Of a stretch of DNA of 7,530 bases, positions 1 through 7,304 are shown in pieces (the first letter of the stretch is position 1; every line of letters starts with the position of its first letter). Under the pieces are notes generated by a model. That model did not search any database. It saw nothing but the letters and a program-made list of their open reading frames with translations, and had not been told where the DNA came from. Source of the stretch: Bacteroidales bacterium (lineage in GTDB: Bacteria > Bacteroidota > Bacteroidia > Bacteroidales > JAADJA01). The stretch covers positions 1-7,530 of the forward strand of contig JAIORT010000774.1 of NCBI GenBank assembly GCA_021107975.1. The letters are read 5' to 3'. Position numbers and translations under genes: made by a program.

Positions 1-2567
1 CACAGGAAGCTATTCAAAAAGCACAGGAGATTGCAGCCGGTCTTCAGCACCAGGCAATTGAAAGCATCCATATTTTAAAAGGAATAATGAACGTGGATGA
101 AAATGTTATTCCTTTCCTGTTAAAAAAACTTGACGTTAACACCGAAGTACTTTCAAAAGCTATTGATAAGATACTGGAATCAATGCCAAAAGTAGCCGGT
201 GGAGATCAATTCCTTTCGCACGATGCAAATGCAGCACTTCAAAAAGCAAATAATTATCTGAAGGATTTTAATGACCAGTTTGTCTCTATCGAGCATATCC
301 TTTTGGGTATTCTTGCCGGAAACGACACTGCTGCCAAGCTTTTAAAAGACAATGGCATTACTGAGAAAAATCTAATCACCGCTATTAAGCAACTCAGAAA
401 AGGTTCATCGGTAACCAGCCAGACCGCAGAAGAAACATATAACGCCCTGAACAGATATGCAAGAAATCTTAATGAATTAGCCAGATTAGGAAAACTCGAT
501 CCGGTTATCGGGCGTGATGAAGAGATCAGAAGGATCTTGCAAATATTATCAAGAAGAACTAAAAACAATCCTATATTAATTGGTGAGCCGGGTGTTGGTA
601 AAACCGCTATTGCAGAGGGATTAGCTCACCGGATAATAAACGGCGATGTGCCGGAAAACCTAAAATCCAAAATCATCTATTCACTTGATATGGGAGCGCT
701 CATAGCCGGTGCAAAATACAAAGGTGAATTTGAAGAGCGTTTAAAAAGTGTAATAAAAGAGGTTGTAAACTCTGATGGAGAGATTGTTTTGTTTATTGAC
801 GAAATTCATACACTGGTAGGTGCCGGCGCAAGTGAAGGCGCTATGGATGCGGCAAATATTCTGAAGCCGGCTCTCGCAAGAGGCGAATTGAGAGCCATTG
901 GCGCAACAACACTAAAAGAATATCAGAAATATTTTGAAAAGGATAAGGCTCTCGAACGTCGTTTTCAGGTTGTGATGGTTGATGAGCCGGATACATTATC
1001 GGCTATTTCTATTTTAAGAGGATTGAAAGAAAGATATGAAACACATCATCATGTAAGAATTAAAGATGAGGCGATTATTGCAGCAGTAGAATTGTCGCAG
1101 CGTTATATTACCGACCGCTTTTTACCTGATAAGGCAATTGACCTTATTGACGAAGCGGCTTCCAAGCTACGATTAGAAATAAATTCATTACCGGAGGAAT
1201 TGGAAATCCTTGAACGAAAAATTAAACAGCTTGAAATTGAACGCGAAGCTATTAAACGTGAAAAGGATGAAAATAAACTTAAGAGCCTTAACGAAAAAAT
1301 TGCAAACCTGAATGATGAGAGAAATCATTTGCGCGCAAAATGGCAGGCTGAAAAAGAAATAGTTGAACAAATACAACAAAAGAAAAAGGAAATCGAAAAC
1401 CTGAAGTTTGATGCTGAACAGGCTGAAAGAGATGGGAATTATGAAAGAGTTGCAGAGATACGGTATGGTAAAATAAAAAATCTTGAAGATGAAATAAAAA
1501 GTTTAGAAGGCAAACTATCGGAAGCACAAGCCAGCTCACCTATGATTAATGAAGAGGTCGGTTCGGAAGAAATTGCCGAAATAGTTGCGCGCTGGACAGG
1601 AATTCCCGTAAGCAGAATGTTACAAAGCGAAAAAGAAAAACTGTTAAATCTTGAAGAAGAACTCCATAGACGAGTGATTGGACAGGATGAAGCTATTGAA
1701 GCCGTTTCTGACGCTATCAGAAGAAGCAGAGCCGGATTGCAGGATATGAAACGCCCAATCGGTTCATTCATTTTTCTGGGAACAACGGGTGTTGGCAAAA
1801 CAGAACTGGCTAAAGCATTAGCCGAATTTTTGTTCGATGATGAAAATTCCTTAATAAGAATTGACATGTCGGAATACCAGGAAAGACATTCTGTCTCACG
1901 TTTGATAGGCGCTCCTCCGGGATATGTGGGATATGACGAAAGCGGACAACTGACCGAAGCTGTGCGAAGAAAACCTTATTCTGTGGTTCTCCTTGACGAA
2001 ATTGAAAAAGCCCATCCTGATGTTTTTAACATACTGCTCCAGGTTCTGGACGATGGAAGGCTGACCGATAACAAAGGCAGAACAGTAGATTTTAAAAATA
2101 CTATTGTGATAATGACATCTAATGTTGGGTCGCATATTATACAGAAGAACCTGGAAACTTCTTCAGCAGAAGATTCAGATAAAGTTTTTGAAAAAACCAG
2201 AAAAGAAGTTTTCACCTTGTTAAAGTCGGTTATTCGTCCTGAGTTCCTGAACAGGATTGATGAAATCATTATGTTCAAACCGCTGAATAAGGATGAAATA
2301 AAAGAAATTGTAAGACTTCAGTTCAAACTAATTAAAAAGTTGCTTGAAAAAAATCAAATTAAAATTTCTATCACCGATGCAGCCATTAATTATATCACCG
2401 ATGCAGGTTTTGACCCACAGTTCGGAGCAAGACCAATAAAACGTATAATTCAAAGAAAACTGCTCAATGAGTTATCAAAAATGATATTAAACGGCACTGT
2501 GCATAAAGATTCGGAAATCACTGTAAAGGTCAGCGATGGCAAGCTTATTTTTATTAACAGGGAATAA
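1..2567 (+). CDS. clpB: ATP-dependent chaperone ClpB (protein disaggregase), 5'-partial
   Basis: Hexameric AAA+ disaggregase of the cytoplasm. It threads aggregated proteins through its central pore together with DnaK/DnaJ/GrpE (family knowledge). The first in-window ATG is at 87, but the frame is open back to position 3 and the upstream codons encode a typical ClpB N-domain start (QEAIQKAQEIAAGLQHQAIE), so the true start lies just left of the window, about ten residues missing. Numbering from the ATG at 87: N-domain to about 110; first AAA+ module with Walker A GEPGVGKT (166-173), pore loop KYKGEFEERL (210-219), Walker B VLFIDEIH (234-241) and arginine finger ERRFQ (290-294); coiled-coil M-domain about 365-490, which separates ClpB from ClpA and most ClpC; second module with Walker A GTTGVGKT (565-572), pore loop GYVGYDE (612-618), Walker B VVLLDEIEKAHPD (633-645), FLNRIDE (720-726) and sensor-2 GARP (780-783). 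Everything needed for activity is present. No heat-shock promoter can be judged because the upstream region is missing. Confidence 0.97.
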   Translation, partial: QEAIQKAQEIAAGLQHQAIESIHILKGIMNVDENVIPFLLKKLDVNTEVLSKAIDKILESMPKVAGGDQFLSHDANAALQKANNYLKDFNDQFVSIEHILLGILAGNDTAAKLLKDNGITEKNLITAIKQLRKGSSVTSQTAEETYNALNRYARNLNELARLGKLDPVIGRDEEIRRILQILSRRTKNNPILIGEPGVGKTAIAEGLAHRIINGDVPENLKSKIIYSLDMGALIAGAKYKGEFEERLKSVIKEVVNSDGEIVLFIDEIHTLVGAGASEGAMDAANILKPALARGELRAIGATTLKEYQKYFEKDKALERRFQVVMVDEPDTLSAISILRGLKERYETHHHVRIKDEAIIAAVELSQRYITDRFLPDKAIDLIDEAASKLRLEINSLPEELEILERKIKQLEIEREAIKREKDENKLKSLNEKIANLNDERNHLRAKWQAEKEIVEQIQQKKKEIENLKFDAEQAERDGNYERVAEIRYGKIKNLEDEIKSLEGKLSEAQASSPMINEEVGSEEIAEIVARWTGIPVSRMLQSEKEKLLNLEEELHRRVIGQDEAIEAVSDAIRRSRAGLQDMKRPIGSFIFLGTTGVGKTELAKALAEFLFDDENSLIRIDMSEYQERHSVSRLIGAPPGYVGYDESGQLTEAVRRKPYSVVLLDEIEKAHPDVFNILLQVLDDGRLTDNKGRTVDFKNTIVIMTSNVGSHIIQKNLETSSAEDSDKVFEKTRKEVFTLLKSVIRPEFLNRIDEIIMFKPLNKDEIKEIVRLQFKLIKKLLEKNQIKISITDAAINYITDAGFDPQFGARPIKRIIQRKLLNELSKMILNGTVHKDSEITVKVSDGKLIFINRE

Positions 2568-2705
2568 AGATTTTGTTAAAAAATTTTATCAATCGTGATG
2601 TAACTATTTAAAATAATGTTGGTATAAATCAATAAAACAAATCAAGTTTATTTAAGTTATTTGTTAATTTTAAAAAAATTTTAAAAACATTAAAAAATAA
2701 TTATT

Positions 2706-3440
2706 ATGGTACGGTTTATCAAATTTAAAGCACTTATTATCACATTTACCCTTATCGGGTTAAGCTCAATTACTTTTGCCCAGTATTCCGGTGGTGGAAG
2801 AGTTGGAGTCAATCTCGCTAATCTGGGAGGTTCCTCCATTCAAAATAATAAAATGATTATAGGATATAATGTTGGAGGATTTGTTAATTACTCTTTTGAA
2901 GACCTTATTTCAGGCGAGATAGGTAATATTTTATCTGTTCAGGTTGAATTATGTGTTCAAACAAAAGGTACTTCAACCGAATACCCTTTTATAAAACCGG
3001 ACTCAACAATAGAAGTTAAAAAAGATATCATAAAAAATTTCACTTATATTCAGTTGCCTGTATTGGCAAGGTTTACTTTTGGTGAGTCGGGAGAATTTAA
3101 TTACTTTGGAGAAGCAGGATTTTATGGTGCTTCACTTTTCGGATTGACGATTGACGGAGAGAAGAGCCACGACCATGATTTGGATACTGGTACAGATCCC
3201 CGAAAATACAGAGAAGAATATTCCGGTTTCGATTTTGGTTTATGTGTTGGCGGAGGTGTGATAATTCCATTTGGCGGGCGAAAAAGCCCCTGGGCTGCTT
3301 ATGTTAATGCAAGGTACAGTTTGGGTTTATATAATATTGGTGAAATTAAAGATGAAACTCCTGAATTTCTTGATGAAAGTTTAAAGAATATTAAAACTAA
3401 TACTATAAGCGTTTTAGCTGGAGTGATTTACAAATTCTAA
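2706..3440 (+). CDS. Outer-membrane beta-barrel protein (PorT/OMP_b-brl_2-like)
   Basis: 244-residue secreted protein. Residues 1-25 form a Sec signal peptide: basic MVRFIKFK, a hydrophobic core, and likely cleavage after SITFA before Gln26. The mature part is rich in Gly/aromatic alternating segments typical of amphipathic beta-strands, such as GRVGVNLANLGG (31-42), YIQLPVLARFTF (114-125), YFGEAGFYGASLF (133-145) and DFGLCVGGGVIIPFG (176-190). It ends in GVIYKF with the C-terminal Phe usual for BAM-assembled barrels. The 'YIQLPVLARF' strand matches the YlexPlLxk-type segment of Bacteroidota porin-family barrels (PF13568). Ligand and exact role are unknown; it could be structural, a porin, or accessory to secretion. 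The 138-bp gap before it is very AT-rich, with no terminator for clpB and no convincing TAnnTTTG promoter. The ATG at 2706 has only an A/T-rich leader, normal for this phylum. It is followed by its own terminator, so it is transcriptionally separate from the transketolase genes. Confidence 0.85.
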   Translation: MVRFIKFKALIITFTLIGLSSITFAQYSGGGRVGVNLANLGGSSIQNNKMIIGYNVGGFVNYSFEDLISGEIGNILSVQVELCVQTKGTSTEYPFIKPDSTIEVKKDIIKNFTYIQLPVLARFTFGESGEFNYFGEAGFYGASLFGLTIDGEKSHDHDLDTGTDPRKYREEYSGFDFGLCVGGGVIIPFGGRKSPWAAYVNARYSLGLYNIGEIKDETPEFLDESLKNIKTNTISVLAGVIYKF

Positions 3441-3467
3441 TAAATTGCAATCCCTTATAAATAATTC

Positions 3468-3500
3468 AAAAGGCTGCCGATAAGGTAGCCTTTTTTTTTT
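3468..3500 (+). terminator. Rho-independent terminator after the beta-barrel gene
   Basis: Stem GGCTGCC (3472-3478) pairs with GGTAGCC (3484-3490) with one G-U wobble and a GATAA loop. Four flanking A/T pairs (3468-3471 with 3491-3494) extend it, and a run of ten T follows (3491-3500). It lies 28 bp after the stop codon of the barrel gene. Because the A-tract upstream mirrors the T-tract, it could work weakly in the other direction too, but no minus-strand gene needs it. Confidence 0.93.
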
Positions 3501-3507
3501 ATTTTTG
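3500..3507 (+). promoter_or_regulatory. Bacteroidota-type -7 promoter element for the transketolase genes
   Basis: TATTTTTG is an exact match to TAnnTTTG, the -7 consensus of the Bacteroidota primary sigma factor. It begins at the last T of the preceding terminator. Transcription would start around 3512-3515 and give a leader of roughly 20-25 nt before the ATG at 3536. No clear TTG/TTTG -33 element lies 19-21 bp upstream, since that position falls in the terminator hairpin, so the call rests on the -7 box and its position. T-rich DNA gives such matches by chance fairly easily. Confidence 0.45.
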
Positions 3508-3535
3508 TCCGATAAATTTTACAGAAATAATATAT

Positions 3536-4363
3536 ATGCAGAAATATAATTCCGAAAAATTAAAAGCTATTTCTGATAATATCCGTATTGATATTATAAA
3601 AAGCCTTTCCGAAGCAGGGTCGGGACATACAGGCGGATCACTCGGCATTACCGATATTTTTACGGTATTGTATTTTAATGTATTAAATCACGATCCGGGA
3701 AACCCCGAATGGGAAGATCGCGACAGGGTGATTTTGTCTATCGGGCATGTAGCGCCTGTTCTTTACTCAACTCTTGCTCATGCAGGTTATTTCCCAAAAG
3801 AAGAGTTAAAAACACTAAGGAAATTAGGCAGCCGGTTACAGGGACATCCTGGGAAGGAGCATGGCTTATCGGGCATCGAACTTTCTGCAGGGTCTCTTGG
3901 TCAGGGTTTATCTGTGTCTGTTGGGTTAGCCATTAGTGCAAAAATGGATAATAAAAACCACAGGGTGTATTCCATTCATGGAGATGGCGAGCTTCAGGAA
4001 GGAGCTATTTGGGAAGCGGCTATGAGTGCTGCTCATTATAGACTGGATAACCTGACGGCTGTTATTGACAGAAACTGTGTTCAGATTGATGGGAAAACAT
4101 CGGATGTGATGGAATTAGAGCCATTGGCTGATAAATGGAAATCTTTCGGATGGAATGTGATTGAATGTAACGGACATGATCATGCGGAATTGATAAAGGC
4201 TTTTAAAGATGCTAAAACATTTAAAGATAAACCTTCGGTTATTATCGCAAAAACAATAATGGGAAAAGGAGTGAAGGAAATAGAAGATAATTATCGATGG
4301 CATGGTAAGGCGCCGAATAAAGAGGAAGCGGAGAGGTTTATTAAGCAAATATTAAAAAAATGA
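3536..4363 (+). CDS. Transketolase, N-terminal subunit (thiamine diphosphate-binding half)
   Basis: 275-residue PP-domain half of a split transketolase. With the C-terminal subunit encoded next to it, it transfers two-carbon ketol units between sugar phosphates in the cytoplasmic non-oxidative pentose phosphate pathway (EC 2.2.1.1). The ThDP/Mg2+ motif starts with GDG at 149-151 and ends at Asn180 in DRNCVQIDG. Active-site histidines of single-chain transketolases have counterparts: His31 in GSGHTGGSLG, His71 in SIGHVAP, His104 in QGHPGKEHG, His256 in RWHGKAPN. The glycine-rich segment SAGSLGQGLSVSVG (117-130) is the usual cofactor-contact region. Length is normal for N-terminal subunits, about 270-280. 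The ATG at 3536 gives the expected MQKYNSEKLKAISDNIR start and has no Shine-Dalgarno. Its stop overlaps the next start as ATGA, pointing to translational coupling and 1:1 synthesis. The true substrate could differ, because split homologues also act on sugars such as apulose phosphate; housekeeping transketolase is the likeliest. Confidence 0.95.
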   Translation: MQKYNSEKLKAISDNIRIDIIKSLSEAGSGHTGGSLGITDIFTVLYFNVLNHDPGNPEWEDRDRVILSIGHVAPVLYSTLAHAGYFPKEELKTLRKLGSRLQGHPGKEHGLSGIELSAGSLGQGLSVSVGLAISAKMDNKNHRVYSIHGDGELQEGAIWEAAMSAAHYRLDNLTAVIDRNCVQIDGKTSDVMELEPLADKWKSFGWNVIECNGHDHAELIKAFKDAKTFKDKPSVIIAKTIMGKGVKEIEDNYRWHGKAPNKEEAERFIKQILKK

Positions 4364-5310
4364 AATATATAAATAAAGGTGATAAACCAACAAAAACAGG
4401 ATTTGGTGAAGGACTGGCAAAGGCTGGAGAAAAACATTCAAATCTGATTTGTCTCGGTACTGACATTACATCTTCCGTGGGAATGAATTACTTTTCTGAA
4501 AAGTTTCCTGAACGGTTTTTCTCTCTTGGTATTGCCGAACAAAATGCTATTGGAGTAGCTGCAGGATTTGCTTTAGCAGGGAAAATCCCTGTTTTTTCAA
4601 CTTATGGAGTTTTTGCAGCTATGAGGGTAACCGATCAGGTCAGGGTTTCTGTTTGTTATAATAACCTTCATGTTGTAATTGGCGGAGCACATGCAGGCAT
4701 TTCTGTCGGTCCTGACGGCGCCACTCACCAGGCATTGGAAGATATAGCTGTTATGAGAGTATTACCTAATATGACTGTCCTGTCTCCTTGCGATGCCACA
4801 CAAACAAAGGTAGCGACAATAGCAGCCATTGAAAAAGTCAAGGGTCCGGTTTATGTCCGTTTCGGAAGGGAAGCCGTGCCTGACTTTACAGACCCAAACC
4901 AGGAATTTGAAATTGGCAAAGGTCAACTTTTAAAAGATGGTAATGATATTTCAATTATTTCAACAGGTCATTTAACATGGGAAGCCTTGCACGCGGCTTA
5001 TCAATTGGAAAAAGAAGGCATTTCTGCACGGGTAATAAACATCCATACTATTAAACCTATTGACGAGCATATCATCGTTAAAGCAGCCAGGGAAACCCAC
5101 GCTGTTATTACTGCCGAAGAGCACCAGGTTAATGGAGGTTTTGGTAGCGCTGTTGCAGAGGTAGTTGTTAGGAATTTTCCGGTGCCAATGGATTTTATAG
5201 GGATGAATGACAGTTTTGGTGAATCAGGTGAACCGGAAGAACTGATGCAAAAGTACGGAATGACAGCAGCCTCGGTAATTGAAAAAGTGAAAAAAATACT
5301 CTCACTCTAA
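4360..5310 (+). CDS. Transketolase, C-terminal subunit (pyrimidine-binding and C-terminal domains)
   Basis: 316-residue second half of the split transketolase. The Pyr domain (about 10-180) carries the catalytic glutamate that activates ThDP, Glu60 in LGIAEQNAIG (equivalent to E. coli Glu411). The substrate-site set follows: His111, Asp119 and His123 in GGAHAGISVGPDGATHQ, with the same spacing as His461/Asp469/His473 of E. coli, then Arg167 in VYVRFGR near the phosphate-binding arginine. The C-terminal domain (about 185-316) starts at IGKGQLLKDG and holds THAVITAEEHQVNGGFG, typical of the transketolase/DXS/E1 fold. The protein starts directly at the Pyr domain and so lacks the linker that carries Arg358 in the long enzyme, as all two-gene forms do. 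The ATG at 4360 overlaps the upstream stop by 4 bp and has only an A-rich leader, so it probably depends on coupled translation. The active site forms only in complex with the N-terminal subunit. Not DXS: it is a separate short subunit with transketolase rather than DXS motifs. Confidence 0.95.
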   Translation: MKYINKGDKPTKTGFGEGLAKAGEKHSNLICLGTDITSSVGMNYFSEKFPERFFSLGIAEQNAIGVAAGFALAGKIPVFSTYGVFAAMRVTDQVRVSVCYNNLHVVIGGAHAGISVGPDGATHQALEDIAVMRVLPNMTVLSPCDATQTKVATIAAIEKVKGPVYVRFGREAVPDFTDPNQEFEIGKGQLLKDGNDISIISTGHLTWEALHAAYQLEKEGISARVINIHTIKPIDEHIIVKAARETHAVITAEEHQVNGGFGSAVAEVVVRNFPVPMDFIGMNDSFGESGEPEELMQKYGMTAASVIEKVKKILSL

Positions 5311-5314
5311 TAAA

Positions 5315-5443
5315 CGGGCTTTTTCGGATTTAAGAGAGGAAATGTGGGAAAGCTAATCCGAAAGAGCTATGGTACATCAGACATGGCAAGTCGAAGTAAG
5401 CTCGTGCGCTGGAGACATGCCCTTTCGAGAAAATAATTTTTCG
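5315..5443 (+). other. G+C-enriched hairpin-forming island (possible ncRNA or dispersed repeat)
   Basis: This stretch after the transketolase stop is about 49% G+C over 5315-5429, whereas the downstream flank is nearer 20-30%. Its first half folds into a long stem: 5319-5330 (CTTTTTCGGATT) pairs without a gap with 5355-5366 (AATCCGAAAGAG), one G-U wobble, extended by G5318-C5367, around a purine-rich 24-nt loop. The second half has shorter options, such as TCGAAG (5391-5396) with CTTTCGA (5422-5428, one bulge), and the hexamer GACATG occurs twice (5380, 5414). No sizeable ORF fits it. It matches no RNA family I can recognise with confidence (not tRNA, SRP RNA or tmRNA). It could be a structured small RNA, a 3'-UTR element or a copy of a genomic repeat. 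Strand is uncertain because the stem is nearly symmetrical. Confidence 0.4.
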
Positions 5444-5451
5444 TAATTTTT
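5426..5451 (+). terminator. Weak candidate terminator at the end of the hairpin island
   Basis: CGAGAAA (5426-5432) can pair with TTTTTCG (5437-5443) around the loop ATAA, followed by TAATTTTT. The stem is seven pairs with only two G-C pairs and a wobble, so it is weak. It is noted because the convergent gap must hold transcript ends for both transketolase and the symporter and nothing stronger was seen. Confidence 0.22.
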
Positions 5452-5478
5452 CCTATATTAAATTGGATATTCCCCCTG

Positions 5479-5508
5479 TTGTTTTTTCTTTTAATCTTCG
5501 TAAATTTG
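5479..5508 (+). promoter_or_regulatory. Promoter-like TTG-N19-TAAATTTG with no gene downstream
   Basis: TTG at 5479-5481, a 19-bp spacer and TAAATTTG at 5501-5508 match both boxes and the spacing of the Bacteroidota vegetative promoter consensus (TTTG or TTG, 19-21 bp, TAnnTTTG). A start would fall near 5513-5516, pointing rightwards. No plus-strand gene follows; transcription would run about 75 nt and then antisense into the 3' end of the symporter gene. AT-rich DNA can produce such a match by chance. Confidence 0.35.
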
Positions 5509-5590
5509 CTGTGTGATTTGATATGTTTATAATTTATTTAAACCGTCAGACTGTCTAAAAACTATTAGAAAGTAATTATTTTGATTGTAC

Positions 5591-7264
5591 TCATTTATAT
5601 CTTTTAATTTCACCGGATTTCAGTTTTTTCATATATGAAACCAAATCACGTTTCACTTCAGGAGCAAGGATTAATAAACCGAGGATATTGGGGAAAGCCA
5701 TTGAGAGGATCATCATATCGGAAAAATCAATAACCGAACCAAGGTTAGATGCAGAACCAATTACGATAAAAATCAGGAATATGGAAAAATAGATATACTT
5801 AGCAATGTTTCTGCTGCCAAATAGTTTTTGAGATAAGTCTCCAAAAAGATAGTCAAACCCTTTAAGCCCGTAATACGACCATGAAATCATGGATGAGAAA
5901 GCAAAAAGGAAAATTGCGAAGACAAGTAAATAAGGAAACCATGAAAACACACTGGAAAAAGCCTGTGAAGTAAGCTGGGCGCCTTCAAGTCCCAAAGGAT
6001 TCTCATACGTTCCTGTAAATATCAACACTAATGCTGTCATGGTACATATAACTACCGTATCGATAAACGGTCCTAACATTGCCACAAATCCTTCTTTAAC
6101 CGGAGTGTCGGTTTTTACTGCCGAGTGTGCAATAGCAGCCGAACCCACACCTGCTTCGTTTGAGAATGCCGCCCGCTGAAATCCGACGATAAGTACTCCA
6201 ATAAATCCACCTTTTAAAGCATCGGTAGCAAATGCGCTATCAAAGATCAATTTGAAGGCTTCGCCTGTATGTCCTATATTTATAATAATAATAATAAGCG
6301 CCACAGCTACATACAAAACAGCCATGAAAGGAACAATTTTATCGGTAACCCTGGCAATACTTTTAATTCCTCCAATGATAACTATTCCGACAAGAATGGC
6401 AAGGATTATCCCAAACCATGCACCGTAATTTTCAATGTCAGGTACAACATAAGTCAGTTGCGAAAAAGCCTGGTTTGCCTGGAACATGTTTCCGCCGCCA
6501 AAAGAACCACCCATTATGAGAATGGCAAAGATAAATGCTAATATAGCTCCAAGCCATTTCAATCCTTTCTTTTTTAATCCGTCACGCAGATAATACATAG
6601 GTCCTCCTGACACAACTCCGTTTTTATCAATTTTTCTGTATTTAACCCCAAGTGTACATTCGGTAAATTTGGACGACATACCAAATAATCCCGCAATGAT
6701 CATCCAAAAAGTAGCACCAGGTCCACCAATTGAGATGGCGATTGCAACACCTGCAATATTTCCAAGCCCAACCGTAGCAGAAAGGGCTGTTGTTAATGCC
6801 TGGAAATGCGTAACTTCTCCTTTGTGCTCCGGATCATCATAAATACCGCGTATCAGATTAATAGCATGTTTAAAGCCACGGATATTTATAAACTTCATTA
6901 AAATGGTAAAAGCCACAGCACCGAAGATCAACCATATTACAATGAAAGGAACGGGTGATTTCTTGTTGTTACCGTCATCTTCTAAAACCGGTTCACCCCA
7001 TTTGTCATAAACTAAAGGATCATGTAATCCAACAGCTTCAAACGGATCCCAGAATAAAAATGTTCCCAAAGCATCTACTATCGGACTGAAAGCATTATCT
7101 ATCCGTTGGCTTAAAGTAAGATCATCAGTAATATTTTGTTCTTCATAAAACGTTTCTCCGTTTGAAACTTTAAGTGTATCCTGAAAATTATTGTTATTTG
7201 AGTAAATATTTATAGAAAATAACGATAAGATAAAAATTAATATAAAAGGTAAGTTTTTGACCAT
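5591..7264 (-). CDS. Sodium:alanine/glycine symporter of the AGCS family, with extended N-terminus
   Basis: 557-residue inner-membrane transporter of the alanine/glycine:cation symporter family (TC 2.A.25), which imports small neutral amino acids with Na+. Family signatures are intact: FQALTTALSATVGLGNIAGVA (154-174, within the unwound substrate/Na+-site helix region), GGPGATFWMIIAGLFG (180-195, the PROSITE family signature region), FSNEAGVGSAAIAHSA (367-382), FIDTVVICTMTAL (400-412) and SWSYYGLKGFDYLFG (461-475). About ten to eleven hydrophobic helices are visible. The protein is some 100 residues longer than classical members at about 450. Residues 1-22 look like a cleavable or anchoring signal segment, then a polar stretch, the conserved IDNAFSPIVDALGTFLFW segment (55-72), and an acidic loop (76-103) before the first long helix at about 106-124. 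The ATG at 7262-7264 was kept because the hydrophobic leader follows at once; a later start would lose it. No Shine-Dalgarno is visible. It is a monocistronic gene convergent with the transketolase operon; the exact amino acid cannot be read from sequence. Confidence 0.93.
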   Translation of the reverse strand: MVKNLPFILIFILSLFSINIYSNNNNFQDTLKVSNGETFYEEQNITDDLTLSQRIDNAFSPIVDALGTFLFWDPFEAVGLHDPLVYDKWGEPVLEDDGNNKKSPVPFIVIWLIFGAVAFTILMKFINIRGFKHAINLIRGIYDDPEHKGEVTHFQALTTALSATVGLGNIAGVAIAISIGGPGATFWMIIAGLFGMSSKFTECTLGVKYRKIDKNGVVSGGPMYYLRDGLKKKGLKWLGAILAFIFAILIMGGSFGGGNMFQANQAFSQLTYVVPDIENYGAWFGIILAILVGIVIIGGIKSIARVTDKIVPFMAVLYVAVALIIIIINIGHTGEAFKLIFDSAFATDALKGGFIGVLIVGFQRAAFSNEAGVGSAAIAHSAVKTDTPVKEGFVAMLGPFIDTVVICTMTALVLIFTGTYENPLGLEGAQLTSQAFSSVFSWFPYLLVFAIFLFAFSSMISWSYYGLKGFDYLFGDLSQKLFGSRNIAKYIYFSIFLIFIVIGSASNLGSVIDFSDMMILSMAFPNILGLLILAPEVKRDLVSYMKKLKSGEIKRYK

Positions 7265-7304
7265 TACGAAAAGATTAAATTGTAATACTTATTTCAAACA
7301 AACA

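Noticed and set aside
254..568. Minus-strand ORF of 104 codons inside clpB; similar minus-strand ORFs at 1188-1379, 1288-1539, 1439-1867, 1896-2135 and 1976-2278
   Set aside because: All lie antisense to a fully conserved ClpB coding sequence, have no recognisable domain, and overlap one another. They are shadows of the real gene.
2568..2705. Promoter or terminator between clpB and the barrel gene
   Set aside because: TTTG and TA-rich words occur, but none has the TAnnTTTG sequence together with 19-21-bp spacing, and no G+C-containing hairpin with a T-tract is visible. The gap is nearly pure A/T.
3709..3936. Plus-strand ORF of 75 codons within the transketolase N-terminal gene, and a minus-strand ORF at 4115-4348
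   Set aside because: Out-of-frame shadows of a gene whose motifs are all intact in the main frame.
4351..4370. Frameshift splitting a single transketolase gene
   Set aside because: The two products end and begin at the domain boundary used by known two-subunit transketolases, and the 4-bp ATGA overlap is a normal coupling arrangement.
5538..5572. Short palindromes (AGACTGTCT; TCTAA-N6-TTAGA) as a terminator for the symporter gene
   Set aside because: Stems of four to five mostly A/T pairs without a T-tract on the proper side are too weak to call.
6269..6541. Plus-strand ORF of 90 codons antisense to the symporter
   Set aside because: Low-complexity Asn-rich translation opposite conserved transporter helices, with no promoter or domain.
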